Counted from the first letter of the stretch, positions 18,593 to 27,696 are shown. The stretch is 64,000 nucleotides of DNA from Nocardioides sp. Soil797 (GCA_001429555.1 LMSR01000014.1:180766-244765), one strand, 5' to 3'. A program made the numbers and translations. Notes: generated from the sequence alone by a model not told the origin.

Positions 18593-20152
18593 GAGGTGGA
18601 TGGTGCGAGTCGTCCCGATCTCCTCGAGGAAGCCCTGGTCGTGGGAGACAACCAGGAGCGCGCCCTCGTAGGAGGCGAGCGCGGACACCAGGGCGTCGTA
18701 CGAGCTGAAGTCGAGGTTGTTGGTCGGCTCGTCGAGCAGCAGCAACTGGGGCGCCGGATCAGCCAGCAGTACGGCGGCCAGCGTGGCCCGGAAGCGTTCG
18801 CCACCGGAGAGGGTCCCGACCACCTGGTCGCCCTTCCCTCCACGGAAGAGGAACCGGGCCAACCGGGCTCGCACTTCGTTGTCGTCGGCGTGCGGCGCCC
18901 GCTGCTTCACGTTCTCGAAGACCGTCAATGTGTCGTCGAGGGTGTCGAGGCGCTGGTCGAGCATCCCCAGCGGCACGCTCACCTCCAGGGCGCCGTCCGC
19001 ATCGAGGGCACCCGTGATCGTGTTCAACAGTGTGGTCTTGCCGCTGCCGTTCGGGCCGACGACGGCGATGCGCTCGGGACCGCGCAGGTCCAGCTCGACG
19101 GGCGACCCCGTGCGCAGGGTGAGGTCTGCCATGAGCACGGCGCGTCCCCTCGGCACGTTCGTCGCCGGCAGGTCCACCCGGATCTCGCGATCGTCCCGCA
19201 CTCGTGACTCGGCCTCGTCGAGCCTCTCCTTGGCCGAGTCGAGTCGGTCCTCGTGGAGCTGGCGGTACTTCGCGGCCGAGACCTGGGCGGAGCGTTTGCG
19301 AAGCTTCATCACGGCCCGTGGTTCCCGCTTGGTGGCATACATCTTGTCGGCATAGCGCTTGCGTCCGGACAGGATCCGCTGGGACTCGATCAGGTCGTTC
19401 TTCTGCTTGCGCATGTCCTGACGTGCCGTGGTCGCCGCCTGCACGGCTGCCTCCTGCTGCGCCTCGACCTGGGCGGCGTACGACGTGTAGCCGCCGCCGA
19501 ACCACTGCACGGAGCCCTCGCGCAGCTCAGCGATGCGGTCCACCCGTTCGAGGAGGTCGCGATCGTGCGTGACCACCAACAGCGTTCGGCGCCAGGTCTC
19601 GACCACGTCGTAGAGGCGCTCGCGGGCAGCGGTGTCGAGGTTGTTGGTGGGTTCGTCGAGCAACAGGATGTCGGGACGTTGCAGCAGCACGCGGGCCAGG
19701 CCGAGCTGGACCGCCTCGCCGCCCGAGACCTCGCCGATGCGTCGGTCGAGCACGTCGGCCGGCAGACCCAGACGGTCGAGCTCGGCCGCGACCCGCTCCT
19801 CGATGTCCCAGTCGTCGCCGACGAGCGCATAGTCGGCCTCGTCGACCGACCCGGCCTCGATCGCGCGGATCGCTTCCCGGATCGCGCGTACGCCGAGGTG
19901 GTCGTCGACCCGTTCGGAAGCGCGCAGGGCCAGGTCCTGGCGCAACCAGCCGACCCGGCCCTCGGCGCGGATGGTGCCCGACGTGGGGGAGAGGTCGCCT
20001 GCGGCGAGTCTCAGGACGGTGGACTTCCCACTGCCGTTGTCGCCCACCAGCCCGGAGCGTCCGGTGGGGACCAGCATGTCGAGATCGTTGACCACCGCCG
20101 ACCCGTCAGGCCAGGCGAATGAGACGTTGGTGAAGCGAAGGGGTGATGACAA
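18590..20152 (-). CDS. ABC-F family ATP-binding protein
   Basis: A 520-residue protein with two ABC domains and no membrane segment, the ABC-F class that acts on ribosomes (translation factors or ribosome-protection resistance proteins). Domain 1 has GDNGSGKST, SGGEAVQLG and LLLDEPTNNLD. A charged linker covers about 235-330. Domain 2 has GPNGSGKTT, SGGERFRAT and LLLDEPTNNLD. The start is TTG at 20152, backed by GAGGAG 6 bp upstream; no ATG lies near. Upstream on the same strand are a 17-codon ORF and a hairpin, which may be an antibiotic-sensing leader. Housekeeping versus resistance role cannot be settled. Confidence 0.92.
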   Translation of the reverse strand: MSSPLRFTNVSFAWPDGSAVVNDLDMLVPTGRSGLVGDNGSGKSTVLRLAAGDLSPTSGTIRAEGRVGWLRQDLALRASERVDDHLGVRAIREAIRAIEAGSVDEADYALVGDDWDIEERVAAELDRLGLPADVLDRRIGEVSGGEAVQLGLARVLLQRPDILLLDEPTNNLDTAARERLYDVVETWRRTLLVVTHDRDLLERVDRIAELREGSVQWFGGGYTSYAAQVEAQQEAAVQAATTARQDMRKQKNDLIESQRILSGRKRYADKMYATKREPRAVMKLRKRSAQVSAAKYRQLHEDRLDSAKERLDEAESRVRDDREIRVDLPATNVPRGRAVLMADLTLRTGSPVELDLRGPERIAVVGPNGSGKTTLLNTITGALDADGALEVSVPLGMLDQRLDTLDDTLTVFENVKQRAPHADDNEVRARLARFLFRGGKGDQVVGTLSGGERFRATLAAVLLADPAPQLLLLDEPTNNLDFSSYDALVSALASYEGALLVVSHDQGFLEEIGTTRTIHL

Positions 20153-20535
20153 GGGCGCTCCTCGGGACGAGGCAGGGGAACCACCCGTCGACGACGGGCT
20201 TCACGGGCGCTCTCAGATCTTCACGGGGACAATGATGGCGACGCGATCGACCTCGCGCAACCGCATTTCCGGCAGTGGCCGGTCCGTCGGACATGCAGTC
20301 GCGAGACCGCACTGTCGCGCTGAGCGTGAACGGAACCTCGTCGGGTGCCAACTGCATGTCGAGCGGACCGGCCGCCCTTCCGGATCCACCCATGTGGACG
20401 GGGTGGGGGAGCCGTGCACCGTGGGGGTAGCATTGACGGTTCCGGGCACAGCGTCGTGCACGACCTCCTGACTGGCCGCAATCTGGCCGTCGGACGAGTT
20501 CCGCAAATCCACGACACCAATCGAGGGAATCCGCT
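20153..20535. other. Divergent intergenic region, ABC-F gene / serA
   Basis: A 383-bp stretch without a full-size gene. It contains, on the minus strand, a 17-codon ORF (20213-20266) and a 15-bp hairpin CCCGTCG-A-CGACGGG (20184-20198), both upstream of the ABC-F gene. On the plus strand a TAGCAT box at 20428-20433 may be a serA -10 element. Nothing else was recognised. Confidence 0.5.
20213..20266 (-). CDS. Possible upstream leader ORF of the ABC-F gene (17 aa)
   Basis: An ATG ORF of 17 codons (MRLREVDRVAIIVPVKI) ends 61 bp before the TTG start of the ABC-F gene and is followed by the hairpin at 20184-20198. Short upstream ORFs with hairpins control several ribosome-protection ABC-F genes by attenuation. 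Here the ribosome site is weak (GGAA), so this is only a candidate. Confidence 0.25.
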   Translation of the reverse strand: MRLREVDRVAIIVPVKI

Positions 20536-22122
20536 GTGAGCAAGCCCGTCGTACTCATCGCCGAAGAACTGAGCCCCGCAACCGTCGAGGCGCTCGGCCC
20601 CGACTTCGAGATCCGCAACTGCAACGGCGCCGACCGTGCCGAGCTGCTGCCCGCGATCGCCGATGTCGACGCGATCCTGGTCCGCTCGGCCACCAAGGTG
20701 GACGCCGAGGCACTGGCCGCCGCCACCAAGCTCAAGGTCGTCGCCCGGGCCGGTGTCGGCCTCGACAACGTCGACGTCAAGGCCTCCACCCAGGCCGGCG
20801 TGATGGTCGTCAACGCGCCCACCTCCAACATCGTCTCCGCCGCCGAGCTGGCTGTCGGCCTGATGCTGGCCGCGGCCCGCAACATCAGCCCCGGCCACGA
20901 GGGTCTGCGCAACGGCGAGTGGAAGCGCAGCAAGTACACCGGCATCGAGCTCTACGAGAAGACCGTCGGCATCGTCGGCCTGGGCCGCATCGGCGTGCTG
21001 GTCGCCCAGCGCCTGAGCGCCTTCGGCATGAAGGTCGTCGCCTACGACCCCTACGTGCAGCCGGGTCGCGCCGCCCAGATGGGCGTGCGCCTGGTCGACC
21101 TCGACACGCTGCTCGCCGAGGCCGACTTCATGAGCGTTCACCTGCCCAAGACCCCGGAGACCGTGGGCCTGATCGGTGCCGAGGAGCTGTCCAAGGCCAA
21201 GTCCAACCTGGTCCTGGTCAACGCTGCCCGCGGTGGCATCGTCGACGAGACTGCGCTCTACGACGCCCTGAAGACTGGTCGCATCGCGGCCGCCGGGCTC
21301 GACGTCTTCGCGAAGGAGCCGTGCACCGACAGCCCGCTCTTCGAGCTCGAGAACGTCGTGGCCACCCCGCACCTGGGAGCCTCCACCGACGAGGCCCAGG
21401 AGAAGGCCGGCATCGCCGTGGCCAAGTCCGTGCGGTTGGCCCTCTCCGGTGAGCTCGTCCCCGACGCCGTCAACGTGCAGGGCGGCGTGATCGCCGAAGA
21501 CGTCCGCCCCGGCATCCCGCTGACCGAGAAGCTCGGCCGGGTCTTCACCGCGCTGGCCGGGGAGGTCGCCCAGTCGATCGACGTCGAGGTGCGTGGCGAG
21601 ATCACCGAGTACGACGTCAAGGTGCTCGAGCTGGCCGCCCTCAAGGGCGTCTTCTCAGACATCGTCGAAGACCAGGTGTCCTACGTGAACGCGCCCCTGC
21701 TGGCTGCCGAGCGCGGCACCGCCGTACGCCTGGTCTCCGAGACCGAAAGCCCTGACCACCGCAACCTGATCACCGTCCGCGGCACCCTGTCCGACGGTTC
21801 GCAGGTGTCGGTCTCGGGCACACTGGTCGGCCTCGCGCAGAAGGAGCGGCTGGTCGAGGTCAACGGTTTCGACCTGGACATCGAGCCCACCGACCACCTC
21901 GCGTTCTTCGTCTACGAGGACCGGCCGGGCATGGTCGGCACCGTCGGCGGCATCCTCGGCGACGCACAGGTCAACATCGCCGGCATGCAGGTCGCCCGCG
22001 CCGGCAAGGGCGGTCAGGCGCTGGTCGCGCTGTCGGTCGACTCGGACATCGCAGCCGACACGCTGGCCGAGATCCAGCAGGCCATCTCCGCACAGACGGT
22101 GCGCTCGGTCGACCTCGGCTGA
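20536..22122 (+). CDS. serA: D-3-phosphoglycerate dehydrogenase
   Basis: A 528-residue long-form PGDH that oxidises 3-phosphoglycerate with NAD+, the first step of serine synthesis. The catalytic/NAD-binding part spans residues 1-310, with GLGRIGVLVAQRL, NAARGGIVDE (active Arg) and VATPHLGAST (active His). An intervening ASB domain covers about 315-450, and a C-terminal ACT domain begins HLAFFVYEDRPGMVGTVGGILG and gives serine feedback. The GTG at 20536 follows GAGGGA. The position between ilvC and leuB matches the serA1 position in mycobacteria. A strong hairpin terminates it. Confidence 0.97.
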   Translation: MSKPVVLIAEELSPATVEALGPDFEIRNCNGADRAELLPAIADVDAILVRSATKVDAEALAAATKLKVVARAGVGLDNVDVKASTQAGVMVVNAPTSNIVSAAELAVGLMLAAARNISPGHEGLRNGEWKRSKYTGIELYEKTVGIVGLGRIGVLVAQRLSAFGMKVVAYDPYVQPGRAAQMGVRLVDLDTLLAEADFMSVHLPKTPETVGLIGAEELSKAKSNLVLVNAARGGIVDETALYDALKTGRIAAAGLDVFAKEPCTDSPLFELENVVATPHLGASTDEAQEKAGIAVAKSVRLALSGELVPDAVNVQGGVIAEDVRPGIPLTEKLGRVFTALAGEVAQSIDVEVRGEITEYDVKVLELAALKGVFSDIVEDQVSYVNAPLLAAERGTAVRLVSETESPDHRNLITVRGTLSDGSQVSVSGTLVGLAQKERLVEVNGFDLDIEPTDHLAFFVYEDRPGMVGTVGGILGDAQVNIAGMQVARAGKGGQALVALSVDSDIAADTLAEIQQAISAQTVRSVDLG

Positions 22123-22134
22123 GTCACCTGTTGG

Positions 22135-22162
22135 GGGCCCGACCGGTTGTCCGGTCGGGCCC
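22135..22162 (+). terminator. Hairpin terminator after serA
   Basis: Perfect 12-bp stem GGGCCCGACCGG / CCGGTCGGGCCC with a TTGT loop, 12 bp after the serA stop. No long T run follows. Confidence 0.8.
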
Positions 22163-22300
22163 GTGCCATTTCGGGGTACTTCTCCGACTCCCATAACTCG
22201 GGCCGGTTCCTCGCGTTAATCTTCTGTCCGGCCTTGGACGTCAAGCGTCGGGCGCGGCGACCCGAACCCGGGTCTCCACCCTGACTCGAGGAGTCTCCAC

Positions 22301-23524
22301 GTGCATTGTCCCGGGACACGGTGCGAGGCTGCACCAGTCGTGCGGTGGGCAGTCTGCGCGCTCCTGGTGGCTGCATTGGTCGGCCTTACGCTCCAGGCGG
22401 CAACGCGGCCGGGTGCCGCCGCCGAGGCGGCGCCCGTGCCGAGCCGATCGGCGTCGGCCCTCGCCCCAGCGGCCCTCGCCGCGTCCGCACCGACGCTGGA
22501 GAGGAAGGCCCGCAACCTGGGCACCGTGTTCCTCACCGGCCGTACCTCCCAGCGCCGGGCCCGCTTGGTGCTGCAACGCCGAACCTCGACGAAGCGCTGG
22601 GTGCGTGCCGAGCGGTTGACCTCGCGCAAGCACCGGTTCCGCACGGTCGTGTGGAAGAAGCCGCGGCGTACGGCGTACCGCGTCGTCGACCGATCGAGCG
22701 GGCGCTCACGTGGCCGACACTCCAGCGTCAGGAAGGTGCCGCGTCTGCGAGTGACCCGCGACGGGTGCGGCGTCCGTCCCCTCAAGTCGAACGGGAGCCC
22801 GTGGCGGTGTTCGTTCCACGACGACTTCACGGGCAGTGCGCTCGACACCTCGAAGTGGACCATCCAGAGGGATGGCTTCATCACCGGTGACCCGCCGGGC
22901 GCCGCTGCCTGCTACAGCGGGAAGAACGTGTCGGTGCGTGACGGGTCGCTCCGGTTGGTGGCCCGGGCGGCCGGCCTGCTGGAGTGCCCGGGGCTGACCG
23001 GAATCCTCAAGACCTTCACCTCCGGCATGGTCTCCACCCATGACAAGTGGTCACAGCGCAACGGTCTCTTCGAGGCCCGGATCCACAACACCGCGACGAC
23101 GGCGCGTGGTCTGCACGAGGCCTACTGGCTGTGGCCCGATCACCGTTTCGGCGCCGTGAACGGCGACGAGATCGACATCTCCGAGACCTATTCGGTCTAT
23201 CCGAGCATCTCGGTGCCCTACTTGCACTACGGCGCCGATGACGGCGCCGTAGTGAGCGGGCGCGACCAGAACACGGCGTACGACTGCGTGGCGCAGCGCG
23301 GATCCTGGAACACCTACCGCATGCAGTGGTCGGCGAAGCGGATCCGGATCTGGGTCAACGACCGACTGTGCCTGAGCAACTCGTCGGGGAGCTCGGCCTT
23401 CCGCAAGCGCTACATCATGATGTTCACCCAGGCGCTCGGGTCGGGGACCAACGGCTACAACCTGCTGGCTCCGCCGCCGATGCCGGCCACGATGAAGGTC
23501 GACTACGCCCGCGTGTGGCGCTGA
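22301..23524 (+). CDS. Secreted glycoside hydrolase family 16-like protein, first of a tandem pair
   Basis: A 407-residue exported protein. A signal peptide/membrane segment covers about 13-35 (VRWAVCALLVAALVGLTL). A basic domain of about 85 residues (NLGTVFLTGRTSQRRARLVLQ ... YRVVDRS) follows. The C-terminal GH16 jelly roll starts at DDFTGSALDTSKW and has the catalytic motif ExDxxE as EIDISE, with Glu290, Asp292 and Glu295. GH16 enzymes cut beta-1,3/1,4-glucans or other polysaccharides; the substrate is not evident. GTG 22301 has GAGGAG 7 bp upstream. The next gene has the same architecture. Confidence 0.85.
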   Translation: MHCPGTRCEAAPVVRWAVCALLVAALVGLTLQAATRPGAAAEAAPVPSRSASALAPAALAASAPTLERKARNLGTVFLTGRTSQRRARLVLQRRTSTKRWVRAERLTSRKHRFRTVVWKKPRRTAYRVVDRSSGRSRGRHSSVRKVPRLRVTRDGCGVRPLKSNGSPWRCSFHDDFTGSALDTSKWTIQRDGFITGDPPGAAACYSGKNVSVRDGSLRLVARAAGLLECPGLTGILKTFTSGMVSTHDKWSQRNGLFEARIHNTATTARGLHEAYWLWPDHRFGAVNGDEIDISETYSVYPSISVPYLHYGADDGAVVSGRDQNTAYDCVAQRGSWNTYRMQWSAKRIRIWVNDRLCLSNSSGSSAFRKRYIMMFTQALGSGTNGYNLLAPPPMPATMKVDYARVWR

Positions 23525-23649
23525 GCGGAGGCCGGGCGAGGGAGTGGTTGCCTCGTCACCGAGTGGCCAAAGGAGACAATCGGGACTTATTCTGGCGGTG
23601 ATGGCCATCTCGGGCTGTCGTGATCGACAAGGCCGTCGAAGGGTGGTTC

Positions 23650-24807
23650 ATGCAGCACACCGGTGTCCCGTTCGGGACCAAGGTCTGGGCGCTGATCGCA
23701 CTGGTCGGCCTCCTCGTCGCCGCAGCCTTCGTCCCCACGACACCGGCGCAGGCAGCCCAGCGACCGGCGCCGACGCTGAAGGTCGCCGAGCGCAACCTCG
23801 GCACCGTCGCCCTGAGCGGTCGTACGTCGCAGCGCAAGGCCCGCCTGGTGCTCCAGCGCCGTACCGAACAGAAGCGCTGGGTCCGCGCCAAGCGGATGAC
23901 AGCACGCAAGCATCACTACCGCGTCGTGGTGTGGAAGAAGCAACGGGCCACGAAGTACAGGGTCGTGGATCGGTCGGGCGGTCGGCACTCCGTGACCAGG
24001 AAGGTCCCCGGGCTGCGGACGACCCGCGACACGTGCGGCGTCCGTCCGCTGAAGTCGAACGGCAGCCCGTGGCGCTGTTCGTTCCGTGACGACTTCGACG
24101 GCCCCGAGCTGAACGAGTCACTGTGGCGGCCCCAGACCAGCAACTACGCGACCGGCACCGACACGGCGTTCGCGTGCTACGACGCGGACAACGTCGTCGT
24201 CGAGGGCGGCTCGCTCAAGCTGCTTCTCACCGAGGGTGAGCCCTACGTCTGCCCGGCGATGGCCGATCATGAGGTCAACACGACGCCGTTCACCGCCGGC
24301 ATGGTGTCGACGTACCGCCGCTTCTCGCAGAAGTACGGCCGCTTCGAGGCGCGCATCCGCAACACGGAGGCCAGCGTGAGTGGGCTCCATGAAGCGTTCT
24401 ACCTGTGGCCCGATGTCCGGTTCGTCGAGCCGAGCACCATGAAGTACGGCGAGATCGACGTCGCCGAGACGTATTCGGTGCACTCCGACTGGAGCATTCC
24501 CTACCTGCACTATCCGACGGAGCGGAAGTGGGGGCCGATCACGGCCGGCACACACACCAACACGGCGTACGGCTGCACCGCCGCGCGCGGTGAGTTCAAC
24601 ACCTACCGGCTGGACTGGACGCCCTCGCGCATCGAGATCCGGGTGAACGGCAGGCTCTGCCTGACCAACACCTCAGGCGATCCTGCCTTCCGCGAGCGGT
24701 ACATCGTGGCGCTGACGCAGGCGATGGGCCGCGAGGACAATCCATTCCGGAGCAACACGCCACGACCAGCGGTCATGGAGATCGACTACGTCCGCGTCTG
24801 GCACTGA
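23650..24807 (+). CDS. Secreted glycoside hydrolase family 16-like protein, second of a tandem pair
   Basis: A 385-residue paralogue of the preceding gene, with the same order of signal peptide (ending TPAQAAQR), basic repeat-like domain (NLGTVALSGRTSQRKARLVLQ ... YRVVDRS) and GH16 domain. The catalytic motif is EIDVAE (Glu268, Asp270, Glu273). The shared TCGVRPLKSNGSPWRCSF-type linker makes tandem duplication plain. The ATG at 23650 is preferred because AAGGG lies 6 bp upstream and it gives a normal signal peptide; a GTG at 23620 is in frame but lacks a ribosome site. A separate promoter is possible (TATTCT near 23589). Confidence 0.85.
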   Translation: MQHTGVPFGTKVWALIALVGLLVAAAFVPTTPAQAAQRPAPTLKVAERNLGTVALSGRTSQRKARLVLQRRTEQKRWVRAKRMTARKHHYRVVVWKKQRATKYRVVDRSGGRHSVTRKVPGLRTTRDTCGVRPLKSNGSPWRCSFRDDFDGPELNESLWRPQTSNYATGTDTAFACYDADNVVVEGGSLKLLLTEGEPYVCPAMADHEVNTTPFTAGMVSTYRRFSQKYGRFEARIRNTEASVSGLHEAFYLWPDVRFVEPSTMKYGEIDVAETYSVHSDWSIPYLHYPTERKWGPITAGTHTNTAYGCTAARGEFNTYRLDWTPSRIEIRVNGRLCLTNTSGDPAFRERYIVALTQAMGREDNPFRSNTPRPAVMEIDYVRVWH

Positions 24808-24823
24808 GTGAAGCGTGTCGTGG

Positions 24824-26266
24824 TCAGGCGACCATGACGCGTTCGGGTGTACGCCGGGTGCCGGAGGCCTGCTCACTCGACCAGGCCTCGGCAATGGTGC
24901 TGACCGCCTGCTCGAGCTCATCGGCGGGCCGGGTCCACGGGATCCGCACGAATCGCTCGTAGCCGCCCTCGGCGGAGAACACCGGGCCGGGCGCGAAGAC
25001 GACGCCGCGCGACTCGGCCTCGAGGGCCAAGGAGGACGCTTCCGCGCGGGGGAGCTCGCACCACAGGGCCAGACCACCGGCCGGTGTCCGGAAGCGCCAC
25101 TCCGGCAACTCACGCGCGACCGCAGCGACGAGTACGTCGCGTTGCCGGCGCAGGCGTTCGCGATGCGCGGCCAGGATGTCCGCTGGGTCACGCAGCAGGT
25201 GGGCGGCGACGAGCTGCTCGAAGACGGGAACACCGAGGTCGAGGGTGAGCCTGGCCTGGGTCAGCGCATCCATGCGCGCGTGCGGTGCGCGGATCCAGCC
25301 CACGCGCAGCCCACCCCAGAGCATCTTGCTGGTGCTGCCCACCGTGATCGCCTCGCCACCGGCTGCCTCGACGTGGGCCGCCATCGGCAGCGGCATTCGT
25401 TGGTCCTCGAGTGCCAGTGCCTGGTGCGCCTCGTCGACCAGTGCCACGGTGCGCGCCGAGGCCAGTGCCGCGGCGTACTCCTCACGCTGGTCATCGAGCA
25501 TCAGGTTGCCGGTCGGGTTCTGGAAGTCGGGAATGGTGTGCACCAGGCGTGGGGCGCTCTGGCGGATGGTGGCCGCGATCCCGGCGAGGTCCCACCCGTC
25601 GACGTCCAGACTGGCGCCGACCAGTCGCGTCGAGCGCACGCCCAGCGCACCGGCCGCGTTCGGGTAGCCGGGCACCTCGGCGACGATCCGGTCACCCGGC
25701 CCGGTCATCGCACTGGCCACCACGGCGGTGGCGGCCAACGCGCCCGGCGTCACCATGATCTGGTCCGGGTCGGTGGGCAGCCCGCGGGCAACGTACGACG
25801 CGGCGATCGCGCGCTGCAGCTCGGGCAGTCCCACGGGGTAGTAGCCGTGGTCGACGAGGTAGCCGGGCAGCTCGGCCATGGCTGACTCGTAGGCAGCACC
25901 GACGCCCGGAGGGGCCGGCGCAGCCGCGCAGTTGAGGTCGATCAACGCGGAGCCGTCGGTGCGCGGGGTCAGCACCCGGTCCGGGGCGCGGCTCGGACCG
26001 CCGGGGACCCGGGTGAAGGTGCCAGCGCCCCGGCGGGCCTCGGCGTACCCGCGATCGCGCAACGCGGCGTACGCACGGGTGACCGTGGTCCGGCTGACCG
26101 CGAGGGCGTCAGTGAGCTCGCGCTCGCTCGGCAGCCGGGCACCGTGGGCGATCCGGCCGTCCGCGATCAGGGCGCGCAGCGCCTCGGCGAGCCCGGCGTA
26201 GGCGGGGGAGCGGTCGAAGTCATCGACCAGGGTGGCCACGGCAGTTGCCGAGATGTAGCGGGTCAT
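24824..26266 (-). CDS. MocR-type regulator (GntR wHTH plus aminotransferase-like domain)
   Basis: A 480-residue MocR/GntR regulator. The N-terminal winged helix (SPAYAGLAEALRALIADGRIAHGARLPSERELTDALAVSRTTVTRAYAALRDRGYAE) is followed by a fold-type I aminotransferase domain with the PLP lysine in GSTSKMLWGGLR. Such proteins sense PLP or amino compounds through the aminotransferase-like part and do not usually catalyse transamination. It is transcribed divergently from a YczE-family membrane protein, a pairing seen repeatedly in actinobacteria, and is likely to control it. The start at 26266 (MTRYISATAV) is preferred over an in-frame ATG at 26308, which would overlap the intergenic operator region. 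Confidence 0.9.
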   Translation of the reverse strand: MTRYISATAVATLVDDFDRSPAYAGLAEALRALIADGRIAHGARLPSERELTDALAVSRTTVTRAYAALRDRGYAEARRGAGTFTRVPGGPSRAPDRVLTPRTDGSALIDLNCAAAPAPPGVGAAYESAMAELPGYLVDHGYYPVGLPELQRAIAASYVARGLPTDPDQIMVTPGALAATAVVASAMTGPGDRIVAEVPGYPNAAGALGVRSTRLVGASLDVDGWDLAGIAATIRQSAPRLVHTIPDFQNPTGNLMLDDQREEYAAALASARTVALVDEAHQALALEDQRMPLPMAAHVEAAGGEAITVGSTSKMLWGGLRVGWIRAPHARMDALTQARLTLDLGVPVFEQLVAAHLLRDPADILAAHRERLRRQRDVLVAAVARELPEWRFRTPAGGLALWCELPRAEASSLALEAESRGVVFAPGPVFSAEGGYERFVRIPWTRPADELEQAVSTIAEAWSSEQASGTRRTPERVMVA

Positions 26267-26283
26267 GCAGTCCACTCTGTCAC

Positions 26284-26315
26284 GATTGGCTATTTGTTCA
26301 AGGGCCAATTGGCTT
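26284..26315. promoter_or_regulatory. Putative MocR operator between the divergent pair
   Basis: Two direct copies of ATTGGCT lie 25 bp apart (26285 and 26309), the second within the palindrome GCCAATTGGC. MocR regulators typically bind spaced direct repeats between divergent genes. The region also contains the overlapping promoters. Confidence 0.45.
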
Positions 26316-26327
26316 GATCATGGACTC

Positions 26328-26990
26328 ATGTCCGTTTCCACGCCCGTGCGCCCCCAGCTCTCCGACCTCGGGCCCATCGCCCAGCTGCGCGCCGGTCGCC
26401 TGGCTCGACGACTGCCACAGCTGATGGTCGGCCTCGTCCTCTACGGCGTCTCGCTGGCGATGATGGTGCGCGGTGCCCTGGGCCTCGCGCCGTGGGACGT
26501 CCTCCACTCCGGCTTCATCCGTCACGTCCCGATCACACTTGGTCAGGCAGTGGTGCTGTTCAGCTTCGTCGTGCTGCTGCTGTGGATCCCGCTGCGCGAG
26601 GTGCCGGGCATCGGCACGGTGGCGAACGCACTGGTCGTCGGGTTCTCTGCCGACGCCACCCTGGCCGTGCTCGACCAGCCCGACGGCTGGGCTGCCCGGG
26701 TGGCACTCATGGTGGTAGGGGTGGTCGCCAACGCCCTGGCGACGGCGCTCTACATGGGTGCGCAGTTCGGGCGTGGCCCCCGTGACGGACTGATGACCGG
26801 CCTCGCCCGACGTACCGGGATGTCGTTGCGGTTGGTGCGCACCGGCCTGGAGGTCGCCGTGGTCGTGCTGGGCCTGATGCTCGGCGGGGCACTGGGGATC
26901 GGGACGGTGCTGTACGCGCTCGGCATCGGTCCTCTGGCGCAGCTGATGCTGCCCTGGTGCATCGTCGACCTGACTCCGCCGCCGCGATAG
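26328..26990 (+). CDS. YczE/YitT-family membrane protein
   Basis: A 220-residue membrane protein with five or six hydrophobic segments (for example LMVGLVLYGVSLAMMVRGALGLAPWDVLH). The pattern GLAPWDVLHSG and the GRGPRDGLMTGLARR block are typical of the YczE/YyaS group. Its biochemical role is not established. It is divergent from a MocR regulator. Its last codons and TAG stop (CCG CCG CGA TAG) lie within the first unit of a four-arm repeat, so the extreme C-terminus is repeat-derived. Confidence 0.82.
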   Translation: MSVSTPVRPQLSDLGPIAQLRAGRLARRLPQLMVGLVLYGVSLAMMVRGALGLAPWDVLHSGFIRHVPITLGQAVVLFSFVVLLLWIPLREVPGIGTVANALVVGFSADATLAVLDQPDGWAARVALMVVGVVANALATALYMGAQFGRGPRDGLMTGLARRTGMSLRLVRTGLEVAVVVLGLMLGGALGIGTVLYALGIGPLAQLMLPWCIVDLTPPPR

Positions 26991-27117
26991 TCCCTGACGT
27001 TTCGGTCCTCCCGACGCGATAGTCCCTGACGTTTCGGTCCTCCCGCGGCGATAGTCCCAGGACCGGAACGTCAGGGAGTAACGCGATCTTGGGACCGGAA
27101 CGTCAGGGAGTATCGCG
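26983..27117. repeat. Four-arm repeat (two direct units facing two inverted units)
   Basis: Two direct units CGCGATAGTCCCTGACG...TTTCGGTCC (from about 26983 and 27015) are followed by two inverted units GGACCGGAACGTCAGGGAGT (from about 27060 and 27093), each ending near (T)AACGCG or TATCGCG. The array could fold into nested hairpins or a cruciform. It lies between the convergent YczE and methyltransferase genes. Confidence 0.85.
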
Positions 27118-27129
27118 GAAGGAGAGGGG

Positions 27130-27696
27130 TCAGCGACGGGTGGCGATGATCGCTGACGCGTCGGGCGCGATCATCACCTCGACGGCGGTGAACCGCTCGT
27201 CGGTCAGCCACTGCTCGCGCAACGTGTCGACCCGTCCACCGGTGATCGGTGGCCACATCTCGCACGGCACGAAGTCGTCGAGCACGACGATGCCGCCCGG
27301 CTCGACCAGCTCCACGATCGAGTCGACGCCCACCGCCGACGGCGTACCCGAGTCGAGGAACAGCAGCGAGAAGGGCCCCTTGTCGCGAAGCGTCGACCAG
27401 TCCGCGGCGAGCACCTCGACCGAGTCGTCGTCGACGAAGATCTCTGCAGCCGCGCCGGCCAGCTTGGCGTCGAGCTCGGCGGAGATGATCCGGACCCCGG
27501 GCTGTACGCCGGAACGCAACCACGCGGTGCCCACGCCGCAGCCGGTGCCGAACTCTGCCAGCGTCCCCGTGCGCGTGGCAGCCAGGGTCGCGAGCAGTCG
27601 ACCCGTCTCGTTGCGGCAGAACGACACGTAGCCGGACTTGCGGGAGACGTCGAAGGCGCGGGAGACGATCGGGGGGAGTTCGGGCGGGGCGCTCAT
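27130..27696 (-). CDS. SAM-dependent O-methyltransferase (COG4122-like)
   Basis: A 188-residue class I methyltransferase. Motif I is AEFGTGCGVGTAWL (residues about 47-60), then an acidic residue at the end of strand 2 (IISAELDAKL), and the post-motif LLFLDSGTPSA and GGIVVLDDFVP blocks that supply the metal/SAM aspartates in O-methyltransferases of this family. Substrate unknown. It is convergent with the YczE gene and divergent from the leuB leader region. Confidence 0.82.
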   Translation of the reverse strand: MSAPPELPPIVSRAFDVSRKSGYVSFCRNETGRLLATLAATRTGTLAEFGTGCGVGTAWLRSGVQPGVRIISAELDAKLAGAAAEIFVDDDSVEVLAADWSTLRDKGPFSLLFLDSGTPSAVGVDSIVELVEPGGIVVLDDFVPCEMWPPITGGRVDTLREQWLTDERFTAVEVMIAPDASAIIATRR

